Below, in pieces: positions 54,237 through 64,000 of a DNA stretch of 64,000 nt (its first letter is position 1; every line of letters begins with the position of its first letter). This DNA comes from Apostichopus japonicus (taxonomy: Eukaryota; Echinodermata; Holothuroidea; Aspidochirotida; Stichopodidae), in contig NC_092562.1 of NCBI RefSeq assembly GCF_037975245.1, forward strand, positions 27,911,554-27,975,553, written 5' to 3'. Both the position numbers and the translations under genes were made by a program. Below the pieces are notes generated by a model, which made no database searches, was not told where the DNA came from, and saw nothing but the letters and a program-made list of their open reading frames with translations.

Positions 54237-55253
54237 TAGGCGTAGGAGGCGGGGGGGCTGCAGCCCCCCCAACCATAATTTTTGGTGAAAATTCGGGCAA
54301 TATGCTGAGAATTTTTCGGGCACCTACTGGTAGAAAAATAATTTGCAGTGTGTTTTTCATTTTTTGGGGGGTAAAATTCACCAATATGCTCAGAATTTTT
54401 CGGGCATCTACTGAAAGAATAATAATTTGCAATGTGTTTTTCAAAGTTTTGGTGAAAATTCGGGCAATATGCTGAGAATTTTCGGGCACCTACTGAAAGA
54501 AAATAATTTGCAATGTGTTTTTCAAGTTTTTTGGTGAAAATTCGGGCAATACGCTGAGAATTTTTCGGGCACCTACCAGTGGCGGAGCGTCCAGACAGTC
54601 AGAGGGGACGGATGCCCCTCTGACGGACTGAAATGGACTGCTGGCGCCCTTTTCAGCTTTTTACCACTCTTTACTTATTCGCGATTATTGACTTTTTTAT
54701 TGCGCTCTCAAATACCTTTGACATTTGTCACATTTTGTTGGTGCAATTTTCTGACAAATGGCGATGACACCTATTTATTCTTCGTTTATCTTGAAATTAG
54801 CAAGGCCTGGAAAGGGTCATTTCCGGCGATCTAGGGAGTATCTTTACTCAAAAAATTTCTCTACGCTCCGCGCCAACCTGTGGTGGCGCTCCGCTTAGAT
54901 AGTGTCGAAAAGCGCCCCTACAGACCATTCTCTCCCCCCTGACCAATACCCCTGTAGCTCCGCCACTGGCACCTACTGAAAGACGAAGAATTTGCAATGT
55001 GTTTTTCAATGGTTAAATTTATATTATTATCATTATTGTTGTAACAACTTCCCCAATAATTCTAACCAATATGGAAGGGTAAAAACACGGAAAATGATTG
55101 TTTGTTATTGGCATGTGATGTAATAACCGAAGAATGGCTATATGATAAGGACATTAACATGCGAAACGCGCGCGGGGCGCGCGAAAAATTTTGGTTATAT
55201 TTTTCGGGCAAGTCGTTACAGCCCCCCCAATTCAAATGAGGCTCCTACGCCTA
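54237..55253 (+). mobile_element. Foldback/MITE with TAGGCGTAGGAG ends, copy 2, containing a hAT insertion
   Basis: Ends TAGGCGTAGGAGGCGGGG and GGCTCCTACGCCTA, with C/G-rich subterminal runs. Related to 7131-7505 in the opposite orientation. The interior carries about four imperfect ~90-bp units (ATTCGGGCAATATGCTGAGA, then TTTTTCGGGCACCTACTG, then TTGCAATGTGTTTTTCA), not seen in copy 1. A 392-bp hAT MITE (54577-54968) is inserted within this internal repeat. Confidence 0.75.
54577..54968 (+). mobile_element. hAT-type CAGTGGCGGAGC MITE with perfect 8-bp target duplication
   Basis: CAGTGGCGGAGC / GCTCCGCCACTG ends, flanked by GCACCTAC at 54569-54576 and 54969-54976. Non-coding, 392 bp. Family mates at 47399-47738 and 24073-24468. 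Confidence 0.93.
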
Positions 55254-56110
55254 TGGGTACAGTAATAAAAACTTGTGCCAGTAATGATATAACTTGGGCC
55301 ATACAATTTAGGACATTACCAACAAGAGGGCCAGTAATTACTATAAACATTAAAGGTAGTATGTAAAGACCCCAAATTATACCACGCTATAATTGCTAGA
55401 AGTTTTCAAAAAGTACTTTTCTAGGGGTCCTTGTTCTCCAAATTGTTCCCAGACATTCTAAATGAACACACAAGATGACTGAATGTCCCTGTGAGGTACG
55501 TTTCTTCCAAGGTGGTAATAAAAGCAGTTTAAGAATTTTGACCAAATGTGACCATATTTGAATATCTGGCATATTTGACAGCCAATACAGCATACCTTTA
55601 ATAACAACTTGGGACAGTAATCATGTCACCTTGGGACAGTAATAACGTCAACTTGACCAGTAATAATAACTTGGACTAGAAATAATAATTTGGGCTTAGA
55701 AAAACTTGAGCATGTATTAACAAATAATGACTTAGAGCATGAATAACAACTGGAGGACACTTGGTGAATTAACAAGTTTGATTACATTAACGAGCACAAC
55801 TGGGACTGCAATGATGGATAATTTAAAAAATGGTGGGAATTAATACCAACAAGTGATATTAATATTACTTTGGGACATTGATAACAACTTCGGACATTAA
55901 CAATAGCTATGCATAGCTATTGTTAATGTCCCAAGTTGTTATCAATGTCCCAAAGTAATATTAATATCCCACTGACATAAGTAAAAATGTGAGCTAGAAT
56001 TAATAACTTGAGACAGTAGGTAGCAACATGTGAAATCAATGGCAATTTGTAGTTTTGGACACTAATAGTGACATGGAACACTATAACCACAATTCAAGGG
56101 ATTCATAGCA
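55254..56110. repeat. Degenerate 'aacttgggacagtaataac' repeat, right part
   Basis: Same loose repeat as 53950-54236, containing many 'ttgggacagtaataa' and 'aacttgggac' variants. Includes the long palindrome at 55852-55972. Confidence 0.6.
55852..55972. repeat. About 120-bp near-perfect palindrome
   Basis: Arms of about 59 bp meet at ATAGCTATGCATAGCTAT. Left and right arms differ by one substitution (CTTCGG against CCCAAG) and a 2-bp indel near the outer ends. No spacer. The arms contain the local repeat phrases TTTGGGACATTGATAACAAC and GGACATTAACAATAG. Confidence 0.9.
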
Positions 56111-57179
56111 ATGGGCTGTAAAAATGAAGGGAGTAGCTACTATATTAATAAATTCTGTCCTTCCAAGATGTTCCCACATTTTTCGCCTTCTAATTTCAGA
56201 TATGCTATAACTAATTAGTTCCATTCATAAATGGCAGCTGTCCTTTGTTGTTATACCAAGATATGAAACCATCTGATAGCCATGAAAAACACACCTGCAT
56301 GGGACATTAAATCCAATTAATACGGAGAACACTATGACATACCATGACCGTTTCATCAATTGGAAAAAGTACAGCTTTTTACCCCATCCTCATTTTCAAC
56401 AGTGATTGTTTCCTTTTTAAACCAAGCTTGGCTTAAATCACTGAGTTCCCTGAGCTCTGTTTGAGCCTTGACAATGGTTCACTGATTTCTTTTAATTTTT
56501 GTAGCAAACCTTCACTGAATCATGGCTTGTTGGAATATGGACAAAATACATATAAACAGTTCAAAGTTTCAGTTTTAATTTTAACCAAATTTCCTTCAAC
56601 TTCAGAGTCAAATAGAAGCAATATTTTTAGCGTCATGTTCATGAGGGAGGGATGGTTGGTAGAAGATGGGGAAGAAGAGGCAAGGGAGGGGGGTGGGGGG
56701 AGGGGTGTAACCCATATAGACAAGGAAAATAGAGAAAGTCAAATTGGTTTCATTTATACCCAAATTTATTTCCAAAATTTACAAAGCAAACTATCAACTG
56801 CTGCAGACCAAACAAAACTTTATGTCATAAGCCTTCTTGTTAATTATTAATTTAAATGTTAATTAACTGCTGATAAGTTTTTGCATTGTCATTTATAACC
56901 CACAATTTATTGCTGGAGGACATATGTTCACAAGATTTAACTTTTAGTGAATTAATGTCAGCCTCTAATTGCCAAGTAATGGAATATATTTTATTTGAGC
57001 TGTAGTCTCACTCGCCATTTGATTCAGAAATATCATATGATAACAACTGTACCCTGTTTCATAACACTTGTAAAAACCAAAATATTTGCAAGTTATAAGA
57101 AAGAATCGTTCAAATTCATTCCACACACACAATTTTAGACCATCGACACAATCCCTATGTGGCAGCTTAAACATATATA

Positions 57180-57208
57180 TTTATATATATATATATATAT
57201 ATATATAA

Positions 57209-57242
<34 letters not shown>

Positions 57243-57400
57243 CTATATATATATATATATATATATATATCTATATATATATGTATGTATATATATATAG
57301 ATATATATATCTATATATATATATGTATGTATATATATATATATATATAGATACATACATACATATATATATATCTATATATATATATATATAAATATAT
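57180..57400. repeat. AT dinucleotide microsatellite
   Basis: About 220 bp of (AT)n with short CTAT, GTAT and ATAG interruptions. A smaller run is at 57560-57580. Confidence 0.95.
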
Positions 57401-59214
57401 ACCGTAGTTGTCTGATGATCAATATATATAGTTGTCTAAAGTTGTCAATATATATAGTTACTACTAGTGCTCCCCTAGTCTCAACCTATTTTCCGCTCTG
57501 TCCACCGGACATACATAGAGCACTCTGCGCCAAGATAGACACAAACCGACCAACTTTATAATATATATATATATATATTACTGATTTAGTTAAGGATTTA
57601 ACATATATGGAAGGATAACAAAGGAAATTTATAAAGGAGGTGCTGTACTCCTAAAGTCATTGGAGCCAACACCCATGAAGTAGGATCTACACGTCCTCCC
57701 ACAAAAAAATAAAATAAACTTGAAATAGTCGATTCTGAGGCATATTTCAACTATAGATAGATTGATCTTTTGTGTGTGCTTGAAAAGGGAGATGAACACC
57801 CATAGCAGTGGTCTAATATCTTCCCCTGATGAATATGAAAATCCTCCACAACCATCTTTCCTGACTGATGATCAAAGATGGGATCTTTGCATCCCTCCAG
57901 CCACCCCTCTCCCTACCCTTGGACATAGCACTGCAACTACTAATCCACAAACTGAATACAAATCACACAGCAACAGCCAAGTTTGAAAACAGTTTGCATA
58001 AACTTTGTTGATCAGGAACAAGAGACTGCATAAAGCAATATCACCAAATATGAAAGACATGTTAACATTATGAAAGACATGTTAACATTTGCTCTCTCGA
58101 TCCTTTCATCTTAACTGACCAAAATGACGACTTTATCCCAGCAAAACAACAAAAGGACATCATCTCCCTCTCTCTTTCCCCTACCCTCCCCCACCCTCCC
58201 TCTCCCCCCCCCCAAACACAACTTGAGCTTTGAAGTTAAACAAATCATTTACTAACATGTTGCATACAGTCAATTCCATAGTCAGAACATTTTTCAATAA
58301 TATTTGATCATGTCAAAAATGTCGATTTTATTTCTCAATTAAGTGACGAAAAATTTGCCCTCGTATCTATAAGTAGATCGGCCACAGACTCATCAAGCAG
58401 CAATGCTGCAGAATCTCATACTGCTGTGATGTGGGTTTGTACTTTGATGCTCCGTGTATCAGCTAGTATGACATGTATTGCGAGGTTATAAGGCATGTTT
58501 GTTAACAGACCGTTTCATCCAATAAGCAGCGTAAGTGATATCTGTGCGATTACAAATATTACAGACTCACTGACAGTTACTACAAACTTGGCAAGATGGA
58601 AAACTCGATTACCTTATAAATGAGTCAATCCCAATGAACAGAACTTTACTTAGAGAGCACAAATTCCTGCCCACTGGAAGGTGAACTTTAAAACTTGCGT
58701 AGATTCCACCACTGTATTGTATATTGTGGGTCGGATGCCCCTTTTCGTGCAAACATTTTCTTTCCGAGTGAGCAATCCAAGCTGTCGACACGAGACCTTA
58801 GAGTTGGTCTAATAATGGAATTAGTATTACCATGCATGTCCAAATCAAGGCTCGTAAGGAAACTTTCAGTAACTTGCGAAACTAGCAGTATCACTATCAC
58901 ACTAGCTGAGTCTGTTACAGAATTGTGTGCTGGTAGCCAACAGATCCTGGGGCTGTGGGAACTTTTCTTTCAAGGTGCACTAAAGAAAGTCATTTGCATA
59001 TTTCGCAAATGCGGTAATTGTGACCTATGTATAAGTTTGCGTAATAATCAACCTGGGGGTTAAAGGTTAGATGAGTGCATCAACTCATGTATATTCAAAT
59101 GACACTGCAAAATATTATATATACAATTTGTAACAACCTATAGTAATGACATACTTTTCTTAGCACAACGTTACACTGCATTCAAACTTCATCAATTTAC
59201 ACAGAAAGTGAATC

Positions 59215-59350
59215 AAATAACAAAGAAACGCATAAACAAACACAAACATACACACCCACACCCATGCATACATACACGCACACCCACACATACATACACG
59301 CATACACACACCCACACACACATACATGCACACATACATACACACACAAA
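59215..59350. repeat. CA/CATA-rich microsatellite
   Basis: Mixed ACAC, CACCC and ATACATAC runs. The reverse-strand open frames here encode only Cys/Val/Met repeats and are not genes. Confidence 0.9.
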
Positions 59351-59847
59351 GACGACAATAGCACTATAACAAATTTGCATAATAAGATCCCAAGGTAATA
59401 AATGACAAACTTTGATAAAGAAAAAGTAAATAAAAGCCAAAACCAACTTCAGCAAATAACTATAATATAATTAAATGTGGAGCAAGGAGGGGATGGGGTA
59501 GGATAGTCTGAGAGAGTGTAGGAGTGAGCTATACATGTATTAAACATATCCATTGTTTATATTGCAGATTTGAAAGTACAATAGCTCTGTGCTACTACAC
59601 AAATAAAGGAAACATTTCCATAATAATATCAGTAAGTGCTATAACTTTGTGTTTTATCTTTAGAAAACACATTTTTATGCTTCGCAAGAACCTCAACGGC
59701 TGGATATTACCTATAGTCATGGCTGCTCTGTTAACAATTCCCAGACCCCTGAAAACTCACTGAAGATGACAACACCTGATAAAACAATGGAAAATTTTGG
59801 AAAATTCTTGTAACGTTTCAAACAATGGGGGTGGAATGTGCTTACAC

Positions 59848-59853
59848 TTTATT
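59848..59853 (-). terminator. Candidate poly(A) signal of the TMEM53-like gene
   Basis: AATAAA on the - strand, about 165 bp downstream of the stop codon at 60019. Position is plausible but unproven. Confidence 0.4.
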
Positions 59854-60018
59854 AGTTAGCAAGGTATTGACAATTTTAACTGAAAGATTTGTTGAAGATA
59901 GTCAAAACAACAAATAAAATAATGGAGGGTGAAAAATTATTACAGAATGTATATAATATATAGCTAAAACTCCCTGAACATGAAACACCTGAGGTTTAAA
60001 TAACCAATGAGATCATAT

Positions 60019-60846
60019 TTAGTTCTCTTGGCAGAACTGTACAAATTGAAGCACTGTATCAATGTACTCTTCCTTATGCTTTATGAAGTGGGCTACATGC
60101 TCCGAGTCCTCCCAGCACACTTGCCACACTTCCACACCGAGTGCCTGGCGCCTGGCAATGACTTCCTCTATTCGCTTGTAATCACAGATATTGTCCGCTT
60201 TCGAATAAAGGAAAAGCTGCGGTCGTTTGGAAGGACTCGCTTCGATCGATTCCATCAGAGTATTAAGACTGGAGAATCCAAATAATCGACGCGGCAGAAT
60301 AAACTGCAAGATGAAGATGAAGGTGTAGAACAACATTAGGAGTAACGTGGTCATCACCGGGGTGTGGTGTCGAGAATGGTAGACAGCTTTGAGAGCGGTC
60401 TGGGGTCGGGGGTCACTAGGTGCACTGTCGAGGATGCTCCCTGCCAACTTTATCTGCATAAAGTGAGGATATTCCCCATCGGTCAACAGCTCCATGCAAT
60501 AGCGGTAAACGAAAATGCCCCCATTGCTGAAGACGTGGAACACCACCGGGTTTTCGTCCAGGCCCAAGTCAAAGAGCAAGTCTAGGAGTTTCACGGCAAT
60601 GTCCCTCAGCGAATTGGGATTCGTAAACGTCTTCGACCTCGGGGCCGTGTAACGGATGGTGGTGTAACCTTTGGACTGATAGATGGCGCTGTATTTGGCG
60701 AGATTTTTGTCGCTGCAGCCCACCCAACCGAGGAGGATAACCGCCGGTTCCCGTTTCGAGGGAGATCCATCCTCGATGACGGCGCCAGTCGCAGGAGGGA
60801 AGGTCACATGATAGTCTAGTTCTTCTTCATCCTCCTCGTTAGCCAT
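60019..60846 (-). CDS. TMEM53: TMEM53-like (DUF829) protein, 275 residues
   Basis: One uninterrupted coding exon of 275 residues, close to the ~277 of the vertebrate homologue. PAVILLGWVGCSDKNLAKYS (about residues 34-53) is the DUF829 signature. HVFSNGGIFVYRY (about 104-116, Ser107 in a nucleophile-elbow-like position) and SEHVAHFIKH near the C-terminus follow an alpha/beta-hydrolase layout. One strongly hydrophobic segment (TLLLMLFYTFIFILQFILP, about 180-198) is the probable membrane span. TMEM53 proteins are nuclear-envelope/ER membrane proteins; enzymatic activity is not established. An acceptor-like ATCTGTCTTTTCCCAG ends at 60870 on the - strand, so a 5' UTR intron is likely. AATAAA lies at 59848-59853 (-), about 165 bp past the stop. 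Confidence 0.93.
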   Translation of the reverse strand: MANEEDEEELDYHVTFPPATGAVIEDGSPSKREPAVILLGWVGCSDKNLAKYSAIYQSKGYTTIRYTAPRSKTFTNPNSLRDIAVKLLDLLFDLGLDENPVVFHVFSNGGIFVYRYCMELLTDGEYPHFMQIKLAGSILDSAPSDPRPQTALKAVYHSRHHTPVMTTLLLMLFYTFIFILQFILPRRLFGFSSLNTLMESIEASPSKRPQLFLYSKADNICDYKRIEEVIARRQALGVEVWQVCWEDSEHVAHFIKHKEEYIDTVLQFVQFCQEN

Positions 60847-61214
60847 TGTGGAGGCGACTCAAGGAGACACTGGGAAAAGACAGATGAAAGTCATTGTAAT
60901 GTCAAAGTATATTCATATTTTATTATTTCATATTTATTAATATTAAGTACTCAGTTGCACACACTGAAGAGCGTTGAACATCTTGCATAGTCAAATCTGC
61001 ATTTAAACATTCGTAAAAATATATATATATTTTAAGGGGTTTTGTCATTTTGTTACTTAAATTAAGTTAAAACTTACTTTTTTCTTTTTAGGAATTTCAT
61101 TGTAAATCTATATTATTTTTAAAATTATTCCTTCGTTTATATATTTTTTATGTTAATATTTAAGCTGTGTCAATTTTATTCTTCATATTCATACTTTAAG
61201 GGTTTTGTCATTTT

Positions 61215-61300
61215 GTTGCCATTGTAAAGCCCTCTTGAACATGCTTTAGCATGAAAAGAGTGCTATATGAATTTGGTAAATCATAATAATAAATAATATA
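61215..61300 (+). mobile_element. LINE/SINE 3' tail fragment
   Basis: GAAAAGAGTGCTATATGAAT then TTGG and CATAATAATAAATAA, the usual ending of L2/CR1-type retroposons. No coding part remains. Confidence 0.6.
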
Positions 61301-62002
61301 GTTTAGATTTGTTGAATTAATGCCAAAATGTAGGCTTCAAAACACAGGCATATCAATCTCTGAAAGTACCTGTATATATCATTGCTATACAATGAAACAC
61401 TTGTCTTAAAAAAAGAAATAGTCCACTGTTAGTTGAAAACCCTTCCATATCTCTCAAATTAATCTCGCTTCTAACTTGAGATATGGTTGATTGATGTAAC
61501 CTACTCTGACTGGCTAATATCGCTTCGCTTTCTCCATGAGGTGGACATGAGTATAAAGTGGTCTGTGATGTCATCAATTCATGACAGATGCTGCTTTTCA
61601 AAAGCTTCCCTTTATTATGATACTATATTATGAAATCTTGAAATGCGATACATGAATTAGGGATGTCTGGTTAGCTGTCAATATTCTCCTGTATTTAGAA
61701 TTTCATCAAATTTCAACCTTTTAATAGAAATACTTGTTCTTTCTCTGTAGCATAAACAGAGGGATAATTTTAGTGTTCAAATTTCATGTGGGACTTTTTG
61801 AAGGCTCTAAATTTTTGCCCTGAGAAAATCAATTAAATCTTAGAAAGAAAACATTTCCAGTTCAATCGCCCAGATCATATCATTTGTTTTTTGGGCTCCC
61901 AAATGCATAAGAAGAAATATCACCAACTTTGAAAAATTCATATTATTGACATGAAAAATGCTACGAGGATGTAGTTTTGACCTCCCGATAAACAAACTTC
62001 TT

Positions 62003-62375
62003 TTAAAGGGTGTGAAGACTCGCGCAAAATGTAACGTCTAATGCCAGTAATCTGACCTAGTTTCGAATGAGGTGTAACAAAACTGTTAGACACCACCCTC
62101 GATCCCAGAAATTACACGCACACAGCTTGCTACCATCGGTAATTAGACACTAGTGTACAGCCAGTACATACAGCTGCGGTCAATACCCACAACACAGTGT
62201 ACAAACAATACAGCGGTGGACATCTCAGGTCCAGCTAAAGATAACAAGGTATCACGTTTCATTACTGTAATGTCTGCATTTTGTAGCGACACAAACAAAA
62301 CATCACTAACAAGCAACGGAAAGTTAACTTTTTCAGATGGCCGCACTCGGTTTGGGGCGAGTCTTCAATGCCTTT
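62003..62375 (+). mobile_element. TTAA-bounded MITE, copy 3
   Basis: Left end TTAAAGGGTGTGAAGACTCG (TTAA 62003-62006). Right end GGGGCGAGTCTTCAATGCCT up to about 62375, where the expected TTAA has mutated. The terminal inverted repeats are clearest in this copy (GAAGACTCGCGC / GGGCGAGTCTTC). Confidence 0.85.
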
Positions 62376-62762
62376 CTAGCAATCAACTTAACTATTGGAA
62401 CATCCATTCGATAAATGTTCCGGATATTTACCTAATATTTAAAACCTGATTGCAATATTGGCAACTGAATATCATTTGAAATTTGCTTCACCTTCTGCCA
62501 ATAGAATGGTATATCAATAATATCACTGTTAATGCATAAAATACACATTGGGTTAAAGCTTGAGGGCCTCCAACATTCATCAAATCTGTAGATTGTCTTC
62601 AGTGTGGCTTTCTCATTCATTCATGGCAAATGCAAACAAAAAATTAATTTAAGCAGATTTGGTAGGTAGTTTTACAAAATTTTATAGTTATTTGAAGCCG
62701 CATTATGGATATTATTATAAAACTAACCGCTCCCTCCCTCCTTTCCTCTGCAATCCTTTTTG

Positions 62763-63545
62763 GATAGGATTGCATAGTAAATAATCCAAAACAATCGTGA
62801 TGTTAGGATTGCATAGTAAATTATCCAAAACAATCGAGATGTTAGGATTGCACAGTAAATAATCCAAAACAATCGTGATGCTAGGATTGCACAGTAAATA
62901 ATCCAAAACAATCGTGATGCTAGGATTGCACAGTAAATAATCCAAAACAATCGTGATGCTAGGATTGCACAGTAAATAATCCAAAACAATCGTGATGTTA
63001 GGATTGCATAGTAAACAATCCAAAACAATCGTGATGTTAGGATTGCATAGTAAACAATCCAAAACAATCGTGATGCTAGGATTGCATAGTAAACAATCCA
63101 AAACAATCGTGATGTTAGGATTGCATAGTAAATAATCCAAAACAATCGTGATGTTAGGATTGCATAGTAAATAATCCAAAACAATCGTGATGTTAGGATT
63201 GCATAGTAAATAATCCAAAACAATCGTGATGTTAGGATTGCATAGTAAATAATCCAAAACAATCGTGATGTTAGGATTGCACAGTAAATAATCCAAAACA
63301 ATCGTGATGTTAGGATTGCATAGTAAATAATCCAAAACAATCGTGATGTTAGGATTGCACAGTAAATAATCCAAAACAATCGTGATGTTAGGATTGCATA
63401 GTAAATAATCCAAAACAATCGTGATGTTAGGATTGCACAGTAAATAATCCAAAACAATCGTGATGTTAGGATTGCATAGTAAATAATCCAAAACAATTGT
63501 GATGTTAGGATTGCACAGTAAATAATCCAAAACAATCGTGATGTT
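62763..63545. repeat. 39-bp satellite, about 20 units
   Basis: Unit contains GGATTGCATAGTAAATAATC and CAAAACAATCGTGATGTTA. A 39-bp period without stops keeps two reverse-strand frames open for about 270 codons each, so neither is evidence of a protein. Variants CATAG/CACAG and GTTA/GCTA are interspersed. Confidence 0.97.
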
Positions 63546-64000
63546 TAAATTTGGTTACAGTTTTGTTTGCTTTTTCTCTGCGAATAGGCAAAACTTTTTG
63601 GCAGAGGAAAAAAGTGTATGACGGAGATTGTGTGATTATTTAACTACACAATAGTGTGGGACCGTAGGGGTAAAGAAAGATTGTTTAGAATGTCAAAATT
63701 GGATGCAAAATGGGGCTTTAACTCTCTTTCCATTGTTTGCATGTGCAGTCATTAAAAATTGTTGGAATTCTTTGCCAGGATGTAGATGTAAAAGTTGAAT
63801 GCAAACGCTAAGCCTGTCTGCTGTACTCCCAGTAATCGGTGTTAAACCTACGAAAAGGACTTTATAAAGCAGATGTTTTATTTTTTCTAAAGAAGCGAGA
63901 AGCCATTTTCTTAAGTTATGCCTGGGCGGGAAGGGAAATTTTGCGCCAACTAAGCTTGATAACAGGAAATCAAAATAAAGATTTGATGGTACTAGGATAA
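63546..64000. other. Right edge, nothing recognised
   Basis: No repeat ends or coding segments seen in these 455 bases. Confidence 0.4.

Larger units (their letters stand above)
56111..59847. other. Intergenic region between ovoA and the TMEM53-like gene
   Basis: Apart from the two microsatellites I find no supported gene. 57790-57986 (+) encodes SSPDEYENPPQPSFLTDDQR and ends in a stop. Its composition is protein-like, but no exon context or family is evident. Confidence 0.5.

Noticed and set aside
56461-56850. 129-codon + frame
   Set aside because: Includes a simple GGGAGG-rich run; no domain.
57762-57986. Possible terminal exon
   Set aside because: Protein-like composition but no acceptor I trust, no partner exons and no family.
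62715-63535. Two ~270-codon reverse-strand repeat proteins
   Set aside because: A 39-bp satellite without stops gives long frames automatically; two overlapping frames are equally open.
62763-63545. CRISPR-like array
   Set aside because: Head-to-tail repeats without unique spacers in a eukaryotic genome; it is a satellite.

Overview
This window is animal nuclear DNA: AT-rich, with long GT-AG introns, and dense in minisatellites and degraded transposons. Two protein genes are well supported. The first is a near-complete ovoA (5-histidylcysteine sulfoxide synthase fused to a methyltransferase, the first enzyme of ovothiol biosynthesis) on the + strand. The second is a single-coding-exon TMEM53/DUF829 homologue on the - strand. 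Ovothiols and OvoA are classically associated with echinoderms and other marine invertebrates. Together with the L2/CR1-like LINEs, tRNA-headed SINEs and Ty3/Gypsy LTR relics, this suggests a marine deuterostome, most plausibly an echinoderm. The species cannot be fixed from sequence alone.

Layout: 1-2040 is 5' flank with one TTAA-bounded MITE. A 5' UTR exon probably ends at 2086. ovoA then runs from the ATG at 2641 to the stop at 47992 in 18 coding exons. Every junction is GT-AG, the phases are compatible throughout, and the spliced CDS is 2337 nt (778 codons plus stop). The order is DinB-like iron-binding domain (His75 and HxxxHxE at 170-176), FGE-sulfatase domain (about 243-519), then a class I SAM methyltransferase (about 520-778). 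Its introns carry most of the curious material: a U2-like-headed short retroposon with a 15-bp target duplication, a Gypsy relic in which one LTR has internal sequence on both sides, two solo LTRs, several MITEs and SINEs, a three-layer nested insertion, and at least seven minisatellites.

The most unusual structure is at 28921-31265. About 26 tandem 92-93 bp units were built from the 3' end of an ovoA coding exon plus its own 5' splice site. This leaves a ladder of decoy donors, and in some units potential in-frame 33-nt micro-exons, directly downstream of the authentic junction.

47993-59850 is intergenic: a 60-bp repeat, a tRNA-like sequence, a SINE, a very uniform 105-bp satellite, a degenerate repeat split by nested foldback/hAT elements, a long palindrome, and AT/CA microsatellites. 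The TMEM53-like gene (60019-60869, -) is convergent with ovoA. 60870-64000 holds its upstream region, a LINE 3' tail, a third TTAA-MITE copy and a 39-bp satellite. No operons, CRISPR arrays or prokaryotic features are present.
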